Positions 1 through 5,846 are shown, counted from the first letter of the stretch. The stretch: 8,068 nucleotides of DNA from Clostridia bacterium (GCA_017650795.1 JAGCEE010000125.1:1-8068), one strand, 5' to 3'. Notes: generated by a model not told the origin, from the sequence alone. Translations and numbers: made by a program.

Positions 1-475
1 ACATTTCAAAGTATTCTTTTTCAAAATCAGTTAAATCGTAATCATTGTTTTTTCCATTTTGTTCTTTATGGTATTGCTCTTTTAATTCTTTCTCGCTATA
101 TTTAGTATCACAGTACTGGCAATAATAAAGCGTATTACCACCTTCACTCTCTTTAATTAAATTAGCACCACATTGTTTACACTTGAAAATTGATTTATAC
201 TTTTCTTTTCTGTCTTTTTTATCATTTCCGTCACTTATACATAAAACAATTATTATTACTAGAATTGGTATCATAATCAACAACATTGCCCACCAAAGCC
301 AGAACACAAATCCATATATTATTCCACCCAAGACTAAACATATTGACAAAGGAAGCCAACCATTTTCAAAGAAAAAGTCTTCCATATCTTCACAACCATA
401 AGAATACCACCAAATAGAACACACTACTAGCGTTATTATTCCTGTAACAATTAAAAAAATCAATCTTGGATCCAT
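1..475 (-). CDS. Membrane protein with C-terminal zinc ribbon, function unknown (partial, 3' end off the left edge)
   Basis: The reading frame opens at an ATG at 475 and stays open to base 1, giving 158 visible codons with no stop, so the C-terminus is missing. Two hydrophobic blocks are visible, residues about 5-24 and 41-80; the second is long enough for two membrane passes. An aromatic, acidic stretch (about 22-40) lies between them. A zinc ribbon follows with Cys99-x2-Cys102 and Cys119-x2-Cys122, then a charged Lys/Glu/Asp-rich tail. This predicts a small membrane protein with a soluble, probably cytoplasmic, metal-binding knuckle. I do not recognise the family and infer no function. It lies 32 bases after acpS. 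No Shine-Dalgarno precedes the ATG, and an in-frame TAA lies four codons upstream, which fixes the start unless a non-ATG codon is used. A promoter-like pair ends just before the ATG. Confidence 0.75.
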   Translation of the reverse strand, partial: MDPRLIFLIVTGIITLVVCSIWWYSYGCEDMEDFFFENGWLPLSICLVLGGIIYGFVFWLWWAMLLIMIPILVIIIVLCISDGNDKKDRKEKYKSIFKCKQCGANLIKESEGGNTLYYCQYCDTKYSEKELKEQYHKEQNGKNNDYDLTDFEKEYFEM

Positions 476-481
476 GCAATC

Positions 482-511
482 ATTTTAATATGCTTTGAAA
501 TATTTTGTCAA
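482..511 (-). promoter_or_regulatory. Putative sigma-A promoter for the zinc-ribbon membrane gene
   Basis: On the minus strand a perfect TTGACA (506-511) is followed after 18 bases by TAAAAT (482-487), a 5/6 match to the -10 consensus. The TTGACA includes the TGA stop codon of acpS. Transcription would start about at the ATG of the downstream gene (475), implying a leaderless or nearly leaderless transcript, consistent with the missing Shine-Dalgarno. The promoter call rests on pattern match only. Confidence 0.45.
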
Positions 512-864
512 ACAATCACACACACTGCGGTTGCATAGTTTTCGGTTTGCGATATTGATATTTGTATGTCGGTTGCATTTAATGTTTCATACACGCTTTT
601 TGCTTTTCCATAAAGTTTAACAAATGGAGCCCCATGCTCATCGTGAAAAATCTCTATGTCTTTAAATGCAATTTCTTTGCAATCTATAAGCGCTTTCATG
701 ACTGCTTCTTTTGCACTAAAAAATCCGGCAACATGAGCCTCGGTGTTTTTAAACTTTTTTACATAATCTATTTCGCTAGGTAAAAGCAACCTATTTAAAA
801 AGTTCTCTTTTACCATGGCTTTTTTAATTCTGCCTACTTCTATAATATCTGTTCCAATCCTCAT
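508..864 (-). CDS. acpS: Holo-[acyl-carrier-protein] synthase AcpS
   Basis: AcpS transfers the 4'-phosphopantetheine arm from coenzyme A to a serine of apo-ACP, activating it for fatty acid synthesis in the cytoplasm. The 118-residue length is usual for the family. The two signature blocks are present: the N-terminal GTDIIEVGRI with the Mg-binding Asp6, and FSAKEAVMKAL at about 49-59 with Lys52 and Glu53, matching the (F/W)xxKEAxxKA motif of the phosphopantetheinyl transferase superfamily. The ATG at 864 is preceded by AGGGG (871-875) six bases away, which supports this start. It lies 75 bases downstream of recX and 32 bases before the zinc-ribbon membrane gene, all on the same strand, so cotranscription is likely. 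No truncation or missing key residue is seen. Confidence 0.96.
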   Translation of the reverse strand: MRIGTDIIEVGRIKKAMVKENFLNRLLLPSEIDYVKKFKNTEAHVAGFFSAKEAVMKALIDCKEIAFKDIEIFHDEHGAPFVKLYGKAKSVYETLNATDIQISISQTENYATAVCVIV

Positions 865-939
865 AATTTACCCCTGTTTTTATTGCTTATTTATAAAAAA
901 TGCGTTATTTTTGATGTTTTTTGCTATTTTTTTAATATT

Positions 940-1572
940 TTAATCGCAATTTTCATCATTAAAGCAACTATCCATGATTTTGTTTAATGCACTTTTTATT
1001 GTGTCATATTCAAATCCTCGCCCAAGCAAAAAACGATATAATTTTTCTTTTGACTTTTTATCTAGTGGCAATTCCTTTCCTTTAAGCCATTTATTTGCCT
1101 GCATAATACATGCATCTTCTTCGCTATCAATTTCGCTTATTGCTTGTTGTATATTTTCTTCCGAAATGCCCTTTAATCTTAATTCATTTTTAATGTATCT
1201 TTTACCCCTGCCGTTTGCCATGCTACCGCAATATAACTTTGCATAGTATTCATCATTTAGGTATCCGTATTCTTTTAGTTTTTTTATTGCCTCGTCTATT
1301 GCTGTTTTTTCGAACCCATACTTTTTTAAATAAGCCCTCACCTGAAACTCGGTTTTTATACTTTTTGAAACATAAGTTAATGCCATTGTTTTGCAAAGTA
1401 GCATATCGCTTTCTTTTTTATATTCTTTTAATGAATCGCCATCAATATCCTGCCCTAATTTTATATTTTTTTTAACCAATACTTCAGCCTGCATAAGTGA
1501 AAAAAATTCGCCATCTGCAAACACTTTGTATACTTCGCTTTTTCCTTTTCGTTTAATATCTGTTATCTTCAT
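940..1572 (-). CDS. recX: RecA regulatory protein RecX
   Basis: RecX binds RecA filaments and modulates, usually inhibits, strand exchange and coprotease activity in recombination and the SOS response. The 210-residue protein has the Firmicute layout: an N-terminal beta-rich segment (about 1-50, beginning MKITDIKRKGKSEVY and containing a V-A-DGEFF hairpin) followed by three-helix repeats. Diagnostic pieces are the KSIKTEFQVRAYLKKYGF segment (about 70-87), the YGYLNDEYYAKLY segment (about 102-114), KRYIKNELRLKGIS (about 124-137), and a last repeat ending in FLLGRGFEYDTIKSAL. An in-frame TAA two codons upstream leaves the ATG at 1572 as the start. The nearest Shine-Dalgarno-like run, AAAGGA (1588-1593), is 15 bases away, farther than ideal, so translation may be weak. 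The gene lies between yigZ and acpS on the same strand, 73 bases after yigZ. No recA is visible in the window. Confidence 0.93.
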   Translation of the reverse strand: MKITDIKRKGKSEVYKVFADGEFFSLMQAEVLVKKNIKLGQDIDGDSLKEYKKESDMLLCKTMALTYVSKSIKTEFQVRAYLKKYGFEKTAIDEAIKKLKEYGYLNDEYYAKLYCGSMANGRGKRYIKNELRLKGISEENIQQAISEIDSEEDACIMQANKWLKGKELPLDKKSKEKLYRFLLGRGFEYDTIKSALNKIMDSCFNDENCD

Positions 1573-1645
1573 ATTTTATAAATAAAATCCTTTATTTTAC
1601 CAATCACATAAACCATAATGGCAAACAGTTAAATATTGCCACTTT

Positions 1646-1996
1646 TTATAAAGCTTCTTTAATAGCCTCGCTGGCACATTTAGAGTATGCCCGAGTTAGC
1701 CCACCAGCACCAAGTTTTATTCCGCCAAAATATCTTACCACCACAACAAGCACATCCGACAGATTCTTTTTTTCTATAACATTATATATAGGTCTGCCTG
1801 CCGTTCCATTTGGCTCGCCATCATCAACAGCTTTGGCAAAAACACCACCCGTTTTTATGTTGTAGGCATAACAAATGTGGGTTGCCTTTTTATGCTCTTG
1901 TTTTAAGTCGGCTAATATGCCCTCAACTTCACTTTGAGATTTAACCACAAAAGCATATCCACAAAATTTGCTCTTTTTTTCTGTTATCTGTATCAT
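1646..1996 (-). CDS. Short YigZ/IMPACT-family protein (single domain)
   Basis: This matches the N-terminal IMPACT/UPF0029 domain of the YigZ (YvyE) family. Clear signatures are an ATHICYAY block (38-45), DDGEPNGTAGRPI (58-70) and VVVVRYFGGIKLGAGGL (84-100) followed by RAY. The family's molecular role is not established; the eukaryotic relative IMPACT regulates the kinase GCN2, and bacterial members are thought to bind nucleic acid or ribosomal components. Usual bacterial members are about 200-215 residues with a C-terminal DUF1949 domain. Here the protein stops at residue 116 with only 73 bases before recX, so the second domain is absent, not frameshifted. The ATG at 1996 follows an in-frame TGA two codons upstream and has no Shine-Dalgarno, suggesting a leaderless or weak start. 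It is probably the first gene of the minus-strand group yigZ-recX-acpS. Confidence 0.9.
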   Translation of the reverse strand: MIQITEKKSKFCGYAFVVKSQSEVEGILADLKQEHKKATHICYAYNIKTGGVFAKAVDDGEPNGTAGRPIYNVIEKKNLSDVLVVVVRYFGGIKLGAGGLTRAYSKCASEAIKEAL

Positions 1997-2004
1997 ACAT
2001 CAAT

Positions 2005-2033
2005 ATATTACAACAATTTAATACATATTTGAA
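2005..2033 (-). promoter_or_regulatory. Possible promoter for yigZ (weak)
   Basis: On the minus strand TTCAAA (2028-2033, 4/6 match) and TAATAT (2005-2010) are separated by 17 bases. Transcription would start about two bases before the yigZ ATG. The region is extremely AT-rich, so chance -10 matches are common. The support is the position upstream of the first gene of a divergent pair and the absence of a ribosome binding site. Confidence 0.25.
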
Positions 2034-2125
2034 GCAATTTTTTTAAAAAAATAACTTTTTTAAATATATTTTTATAAGGAGTACTAAATAATTACAAAAT
2101 GTTTTATTGAATGTTTTTAATACAT

Positions 2126-2154
2126 TTGATAATTTAATTTAATTTTTATATAAT
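2126..2154 (+). promoter_or_regulatory. Sigma-A promoter of the NifU-like/GGGtGRT/dtd operon
   Basis: TTGATA (2126-2131) and a perfect TATAAT (2149-2154) are separated by the optimal 17 bases, upstream of the NifU-like gene. The predicted start of transcription near 2161 leaves a leader of about 16 bases carrying the AAGGAG ribosome binding site (2165-2170). That leaves no room for a riboswitch or attenuator. Any regulation would have to act at the promoter, within the AT-rich divergent region shared with yigZ. No convincing operator palindrome was seen. Confidence 0.7.
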
Positions 2155-2176
2155 TTAATTGTTTAAGGAGAACAAA

Positions 2177-2866
2177 ATGGAAAACGAAGAATTTTACCCA
2201 TGCAAGTGTCTAAATTCTCGTGGGGCATCTCCAATCCCAGAGGAAGCCAAATGGATACAAAGCAAAGAGATAACACAAATATCTGGCTTTTCTCATGGTT
2301 GTGGAAAATGCGCACCACAGCAAGGTACTTGCAAACTAACACTAAATGTAAAAGATGGAATAATTAAAGAAGCATTGGTCGAAACAATCGGTTGTACGGG
2401 TATGACACACTCGGCAGCAATGGCGGCAGAAATTTTAATTGGTAAAACTATTTTAGAGGCTCTAAACACCGACCTTGTTTGTGATGCCATAAATGATGCC
2501 ATGAAACAAATATTCTTACAATTAGTTTATGGCAGAAGCCAATCGGCCTTTTCGGAAAACGGCTTAGAAATCGGTGCTGGATTGGAAGACCTTGGCAAAA
2601 ACTTATGTAGCGCTGTTGGTACTGTTTATGCAAACGACAAAACCGGCCCAAGATACTTAAACTTAGCGGAGGGTTATATAACAAAACTTGCCCTAGATGA
2701 AAATGATGAAATAATTGGATACGAATATGTAAATGTTGGTGGCCTTATGAAAGCACTAGAAGGCGGCATCTCTTATGATGAGGCAAAAGCCCATAACACA
2801 AAAACATACGGCAGATTTGATGGTGCTAAAAAAATTATCAACCCAAGGAGCAAGTATGGAAAATAA
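2177..2866 (+). CDS. NifU/IscU-like iron-sulfur cluster assembly scaffold protein
   Basis: The 229-residue product resembles the NifU N-terminal/IscU scaffold fold on which Fe-S clusters are built, though it is longer than IscU (about 130) and has added N- and C-terminal segments. The core KLTLNVKDGIIKEA...ETIGC (53-73) followed by Thr-Gly and a helix of small residues (79-85, then ILIGKTILEA) parallels IscU around its second ligand cysteine, so Cys73 is the best ligand match. Cys144 in NLCSAVGTVYA resembles the third. Further cysteines at 9, 11, 42, 45 and 52 include a CxC and a CxxC, more than a plain IscU carries. Start: the ATG at 2177 has AAGGAG six bases upstream; a TTG six codons earlier would swallow that site and is unlikely. 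Its 3' end overlaps the GGGtGRT gene by 11 bases, implying translational coupling. No cysteine desulfurase is adjacent. Confidence 0.82.
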   Translation: MENEEFYPCKCLNSRGASPIPEEAKWIQSKEITQISGFSHGCGKCAPQQGTCKLTLNVKDGIIKEALVETIGCTGMTHSAAMAAEILIGKTILEALNTDLVCDAINDAMKQIFLQLVYGRSQSAFSENGLEIGAGLEDLGKNLCSAVGTVYANDKTGPRYLNLAEGYITKLALDENDEIIGYEYVNVGGLMKALEGGISYDEAKAHNTKTYGRFDGAKKIINPRSKYGK

Positions 2867-3830
2867 TGTAGAAAATGTATTAAAAAAATATGGTTTTAAA
2901 GATGAGGCCTCAGTTAGAGAGTATTGCCTTTCAAAAGGAGTAAACGTTGAAGAAATAGTTAGAGGTGTTCAACCAATATGTTTTGATGATGCCGTAAATG
3001 CGTACGCACTAGGCAGTGCAATAGCACTAAAAAGTGGTAGCAAAAATGCCGAAGAAACCGCAAGGCTTATTGGCGAGGGCTTGCAAGCATACTGCACTTT
3101 TGGCTCGGTTGCAGACGAAAGGCAAATCGGTATTGGTCACGGAAATCTTGCAAGCAAACTTTTAAATGAAGAAACAAAATGTTTTTGCTTTTTAGCTGGC
3201 CACGAAAGTTTTGCTGCCGCCGAAGGCGCAATGGGAATTGCAAAAACTGCAAACAAAGTGCGTAAAAGCCCATTAAAAGTTATATTAAATGGACTTGGTA
3301 AGGATGCAGCATATATAATTGCCCGTATAAATGGTTTTACTTATGTTGACACAACCTATGACCACATTTCGCGTTCCTTAAAAGTAAACTACGAAAAAGC
3401 ATTCTCTAATACTGAAAGGGCAAGCGTTAAAGTTTATGGTGCTTATGATGTGCCTGAGGGTGTTGAAATTATGAAATTAGAGCAAGTAGATGTTTCTATA
3501 ACTGGTAATTCAACCAACCCTGTTCGCTTTCAGCACCCCGTTGCTGGCACTTACAAAAAATGGTGTTATGAGCACGGTAAGGAATATTTTTCGGTTGCAT
3601 CTGGTGGTGGCACAGGAAGAACATTGCACCCAGATAATGTGGGAGCAGGCCCAGCATCTTACGGATTAACAGACACAATGGGAAGAATGCACTGTGATGC
3701 ACAATTTGCTGGTTCATCTTCTGTTCCTGCCCATGTTAAAATGATGGGATTTATTGGAATGGGCAACAATCCAATAGTTGGAGCAACAGTTGCCTTGGCA
3801 GTTGCAACCAGTCTGGCAAATAATAACTAA
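2856..3830 (+). CDS. GGGtGRT-family protein, function unknown
   Basis: The 324-residue protein carries the motif naming the uncharacterised GGGtGRT family, here GGGTGRT at 250-256, followed by a Gly/Pro-rich stretch with VGAGPASYG (262-270). The C-terminus is also glycine-rich and small-residue-rich (about 298-319). Other conserved-looking blocks are IGIGHGNLA (91-99), LAGHESFAAAEGAMGIAK (113-130) and LNGLGKDAAYIIARINGF (144-161). Seven cysteines (24, 42, 80, 109, 111, 237, 280) could include metal ligands or redox residues, but none forms a known motif. There is no signal peptide or clear membrane segment, so it is probably cytoplasmic. The start is the ATG at 2856, with AAGGAG (2845-2850) five bases upstream inside the preceding gene; upstream in-frame codons lack a site. 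The overlap suggests it works with the NifU-like protein, for example as partner or client; that is inference. Confidence 0.88.
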   Translation: MENNVENVLKKYGFKDEASVREYCLSKGVNVEEIVRGVQPICFDDAVNAYALGSAIALKSGSKNAEETARLIGEGLQAYCTFGSVADERQIGIGHGNLASKLLNEETKCFCFLAGHESFAAAEGAMGIAKTANKVRKSPLKVILNGLGKDAAYIIARINGFTYVDTTYDHISRSLKVNYEKAFSNTERASVKVYGAYDVPEGVEIMKLEQVDVSITGNSTNPVRFQHPVAGTYKKWCYEHGKEYFSVASGGGTGRTLHPDNVGAGPASYGLTDTMGRMHCDAQFAGSSSVPAHVKMMGFIGMGNNPIVGATVALAVATSLANNN

Positions 3831-3848
3831 GTTATAAAAAGGAAGAAT

Positions 3849-4295
3849 ATGCGAGCAGTAGTACAAAGAGTTAAAAATGCAACATTAACAGTAAACAATA
3901 ATGTAATTTCAAAAATTGATAACGGGCTTTTGGTCTTTTTGGGTATAAAAAAAGATGATACACAAAAAGATGCAAATTACCTAGCCGAAAAAATCCCAAA
4001 ATTAAGAATATTTGATGATGAAAACGGAAAGACAAATTTAAGCGTGTTAGATGTTGGTGGACAGGTCCTTTTGGTTAGCAATTTTACCCTTTATGCAAAC
4101 ACAAAAGGAACAAACAGACCAGACTTTTGCTATGCAGCAGGAAGAGACATCGCACTACCAATGTACGAATACTTTGCAAGTGTTATTAAAGAAAAAGTGC
4201 CAACTCAACTTGGAATGTTTGGTGAAGATATGCAAATTGATGTACATTTGGATGGCCCATTTACCATACTACTAGATAGTGAAAATAAGATATAA
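3849..4295 (+). CDS. dtd: D-aminoacyl-tRNA deacylase (DTD)
   Basis: DTD hydrolyses D-aminoacyl-tRNAs, and also Gly-tRNA(Ala), preventing misincorporation; it acts as a cytoplasmic homodimer. The 148-residue product matches the family from MRAVVQRV onward. It has the active-site strand SNFTLYA (77-83), where Thr80 is the conserved threonine, and the C-terminal Gly136-Pro137 pair in DGPFTILLDS, corresponding to the Gly-cisPro chirality-selecting motif inserted across the dimer interface. The active-site motif usually reads SQFTL; here Asn replaces Gln78, a mild substitution. AGGA lies just upstream of the ATG. The gene begins 18 bases after the GGGtGRT stop, so it is the third gene of that operon, and a terminator follows closely. 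A functional link to the two preceding genes is not obvious. Confidence 0.96.
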   Translation: MRAVVQRVKNATLTVNNNVISKIDNGLLVFLGIKKDDTQKDANYLAEKIPKLRIFDDENGKTNLSVLDVGGQVLLVSNFTLYANTKGTNRPDFCYAAGRDIALPMYEYFASVIKEKVPTQLGMFGEDMQIDVHLDGPFTILLDSENKI

Positions 4296-4306
4296 AACAA
4301 CATTAA

Positions 4307-4338
4307 AAAAAATCGTGCAAATCTCTGCACGGTTTTTT
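4307..4338. terminator. Bidirectional intrinsic terminator between dtd and the convergent unknown gene
   Basis: CGTGCA (4314-4319) pairs with TGCACG (4326-4331) around a six-base loop. The stem extends outward by a T-G wobble and six A-T pairs. On the plus strand six T's (4333-4338) follow the GC stem, ending the NifU-like/GGGtGRT/dtd transcript. Read on the minus strand, the A-run at 4305-4312 becomes an eight-T tract, so it can also end the convergent gene whose stop codon is at 4355. Confidence 0.85.
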
Positions 4339-4354
4339 AATTGAACAATTTTAA

Positions 4355-4972
4355 CTATCTTTCAAATGGAGTTCTTGCACTTATTTTTTTTACTCTTTCT
4401 TCTCTACTCTTTTTGATACTCTCTTTGATTTCATCAGTTTTTGCTTTCAATACCTTAAAAGGAGTCTTTATTATATCAGCCACTTTTGCCATTTTTGCTT
4501 TTCTTGCATCTTTTTTTGCTTTTAGTATTTCATGTTTGTTTGTTAATCTTGCGCCTTCTTGTAGCTTAATTTGAATATTATTATCATCAAAAATGGAAAC
4601 AATATAATCCTTTTTGCTTCTGTCACCTTTTAAATATGCTTCAATAGTTTTCTTTTGTTCTAACAATTTCTCATTGTTGTAATCAAATTTTAATCTATCT
4701 AGCACATCTTCATATGTGGCAAGAACTTTGCAAAGAAATTCCAAATCTTTTGGAGATGTATTTACTTTATAAATAAAGTTATCCATACCAAAAGAGCCAC
4801 AACGCTCAGTATCCATATCAACTTCGGTAGATGTAATATATTTACCCTTATAATACAGTTCAACAGTTTGACTTAAATATTTTGGATCGGTAGAAAAATC
4901 ACCCATTCTTCTGTCGTCTTTAAGATCATCATATTTAAATGAAAAACTATTTCCAACAAATCTTGCTTTCAT
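4355..4972 (-). CDS. Hypothetical protein with basic, helical C-terminus
   Basis: I do not recognise this 205-residue protein. Residues 1-90 look like a mixed alpha/beta soluble domain: acidic DDLKDDRRMGD at 15-25, Tyr-rich LYYKGKY at 39-45, and two cysteines at 58 and 81. Residues 90-120 are helical and charged, and 121-140 look beta-like. From about 146 the chain is Lys/Arg-rich and probably one or two long helices: about 21 basic against 9 acidic residues in the last 60. That tail could bind nucleic acid or another polyanion, but nothing proves it. There is no signal peptide or membrane segment. The ATG at 4972 has a strong GGGAGG site (4981-4986) eight bases upstream and a near-consensus promoter directly before it. 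The gene appears to be a self-contained single-gene unit between two operons. Confidence 0.85.
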   Translation of the reverse strand: MKARFVGNSFSFKYDDLKDDRRMGDFSTDPKYLSQTVELYYKGKYITSTEVDMDTERCGSFGMDNFIYKVNTSPKDLEFLCKVLATYEDVLDRLKFDYNNEKLLEQKKTIEAYLKGDRSKKDYIVSIFDDNNIQIKLQEGARLTNKHEILKAKKDARKAKMAKVADIIKTPFKVLKAKTDEIKESIKKSREERVKKISARTPFER

Positions 4973-4996
4973 AATTCAATCCTCCCGTTCGGACAC

Positions 4997-5025
4997 ATTC
5001 TATCACACAATGCACATATTGTCAA
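4997..5025 (-). promoter_or_regulatory. Strong extended -10 sigma-A promoter for the unknown gene
   Basis: On the minus strand a perfect TTGACA (5020-5025) and TAGAAT (4997-5002) are separated by exactly 17 bases. The -10 is preceded by TG plus one base, the extended -10 element. Transcription would start near 4990, giving an approximately 18-base leader with the GGGAGG ribosome binding site. This is the best promoter match in the window and predicts strong expression. It lies in the 63-base gap after rsmI, where no terminator is seen, so read-through from rsmI is also possible. Confidence 0.82.
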
Positions 5026-5035
5026 TGCTAAATAA

Positions 5036-5845
5036 TTATAAATCTTGCTCGATTGCAACCTTATATACCTCGTTTTTGTTTAAGCACCTTTCTTTTGCAA
5101 CTTTTTTTATTGCATCATTTTTTGATTCGCCAAGAGAGATATAATAATTTAAGTGTTGTTGTATAGTCATCTCGCCAAAATCATCAATAATGTTTTTATT
5201 CCCCTCAACAACCAACACATATTCGCCCTTAACTTCCAATTCAATCTCCTCACATAGTGTAAAATCGAAGCATTTTTCGTGTAGTTTTGTTATTTCTCCA
5301 ACCAAACTTGCCCGCCTCTTACCAAAGCACAAATACAACTCTTTTACAATTCTTTTTACATCATGTGGCGCAACATAAAATATGAGCGTTTGGTCATATT
5401 CTTTTACTATGTTTAACAGTTTTTTCCTTTCTTTGTTGTCATCTGGTAAAAACCCAACAAAAGAAAATCTTGAGCCATCTAATCCACTTAAAAGCAATGC
5501 ACATAATCCCGCATTTGCTCCTGGCACAATGGTAAATGGCAAATTTTCACTTTTAAGTTTTTTTATTAGAGTTTCGCCGGGGTCAGATATTACCGGCATT
5601 CCTGCATCTGAAATAACCGCAATATTCTTGCCTTGTTTTAAAAGTCCTATAATGCCATCAGCAGAGTTTTTTTCATTATACTTATGATATGCTATCAATT
5701 TTTTATTTATTTGATAATAATTTAAAAGTTTTAGTGAGTTTCTTGTATCCTCGCAAGCAATTATGTCTACACTTTTAAGTGTTTCTAATGCCCTTAATGT
5801 TATATCTTTTAAATTTCCTATTGGCGTTGCAACAAAATATAGCAT
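5036..5845 (-). CDS. rsmI: 16S rRNA (cytidine(1402)-2'-O)-methyltransferase RsmI
   Basis: RsmI uses S-adenosylmethionine to 2'-O-methylate C1402 in the decoding centre of 16S rRNA. The 269-residue protein shows the tetrapyrrole-methylase-type fold: N-terminal LYFVATPIGNLKDITLRAL (2-20), ACEDTRNS (30-37), the AdoMet-site loop VISDAGMPVISDPG (77-90), VPGANAGLCALLLSGL (107-122) leading to GFLP (131-134), and EITKLHEK (184-191). A C-terminal helix-turn-helix-like segment follows (GESKNDAIKKVA to NKNEVYKVAI, 239-265). The start is set by AAGGAG (5852-5857) six bases before the ATG at 5845; in-frame codons further upstream lie inside the preceding gene and lack the family N-terminus. It begins one base after the trmN6 stop, so the two are translationally coupled. 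This matches the Bacillus yabB-yabC neighbourhood. Confidence 0.97.
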   Translation of the reverse strand: MLYFVATPIGNLKDITLRALETLKSVDIIACEDTRNSLKLLNYYQINKKLIAYHKYNEKNSADGIIGLLKQGKNIAVISDAGMPVISDPGETLIKKLKSENLPFTIVPGANAGLCALLLSGLDGSRFSFVGFLPDDNKERKKLLNIVKEYDQTLIFYVAPHDVKRIVKELYLCFGKRRASLVGEITKLHEKCFDFTLCEEIELEVKGEYVLVVEGNKNIIDDFGEMTIQQHLNYYISLGESKNDAIKKVAKERCLNKNEVYKVAIEQDL

Positions 5846-5846
5846 A

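Noticed and set aside
183..401. Plus-strand open frame opposite the zinc-ribbon membrane gene, and similar antisense frames under recX, rsmI, trmN6, ricT and holB
   Set aside because: They are shadows of AT-rich minus-strand genes with clear homology or structure, rich in Phe/Ser/Leu, and lack good ribosome binding sites.
865..939. A/T-run hairpin between recX and acpS as a terminator
   Set aside because: The only pairing is A-T runs with no GC stem. The gap is low-complexity AT-rich sequence, and acpS shows no convincing promoter of its own, so read-through is more likely.
1619..1641. Inverted repeat TGGCAA-11-TTGCCA between yigZ and recX
   Set aside because: The stem is only six base pairs with an 11-base loop, and no T-run follows it in the direction of yigZ transcription. 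A T-run is present on the plus strand, but no plus-strand gene ends there. A TTGCCA-19-TAAAAT promoter-like pair for recX in the same gap is equally weak.
2076..2104. AAGGAG ribosome-binding-like sequence in the yigZ/NifU-like divergent region
   Set aside because: No start codon lies at a usable distance; the nearest ATG, about 17 bases downstream, opens a frame that stops after three codons. It is also upstream of the mapped-by-pattern promoter, so it would not be on the operon transcript.
2159..2176. TTG start extending the NifU-like protein by six residues
   Set aside because: The extension would be encoded by the AAGGAG ribosome binding site itself; the ATG at 2177 has ideal spacing to that site.
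2775..2855. Upstream start adding 27 residues to the GGGtGRT protein
   Set aside because: The added segment lies wholly inside the NifU-like coding region, has no ribosome binding site and does not look like a family N-terminus; AAGGAG at 2845-2850 points to the ATG at 2856.
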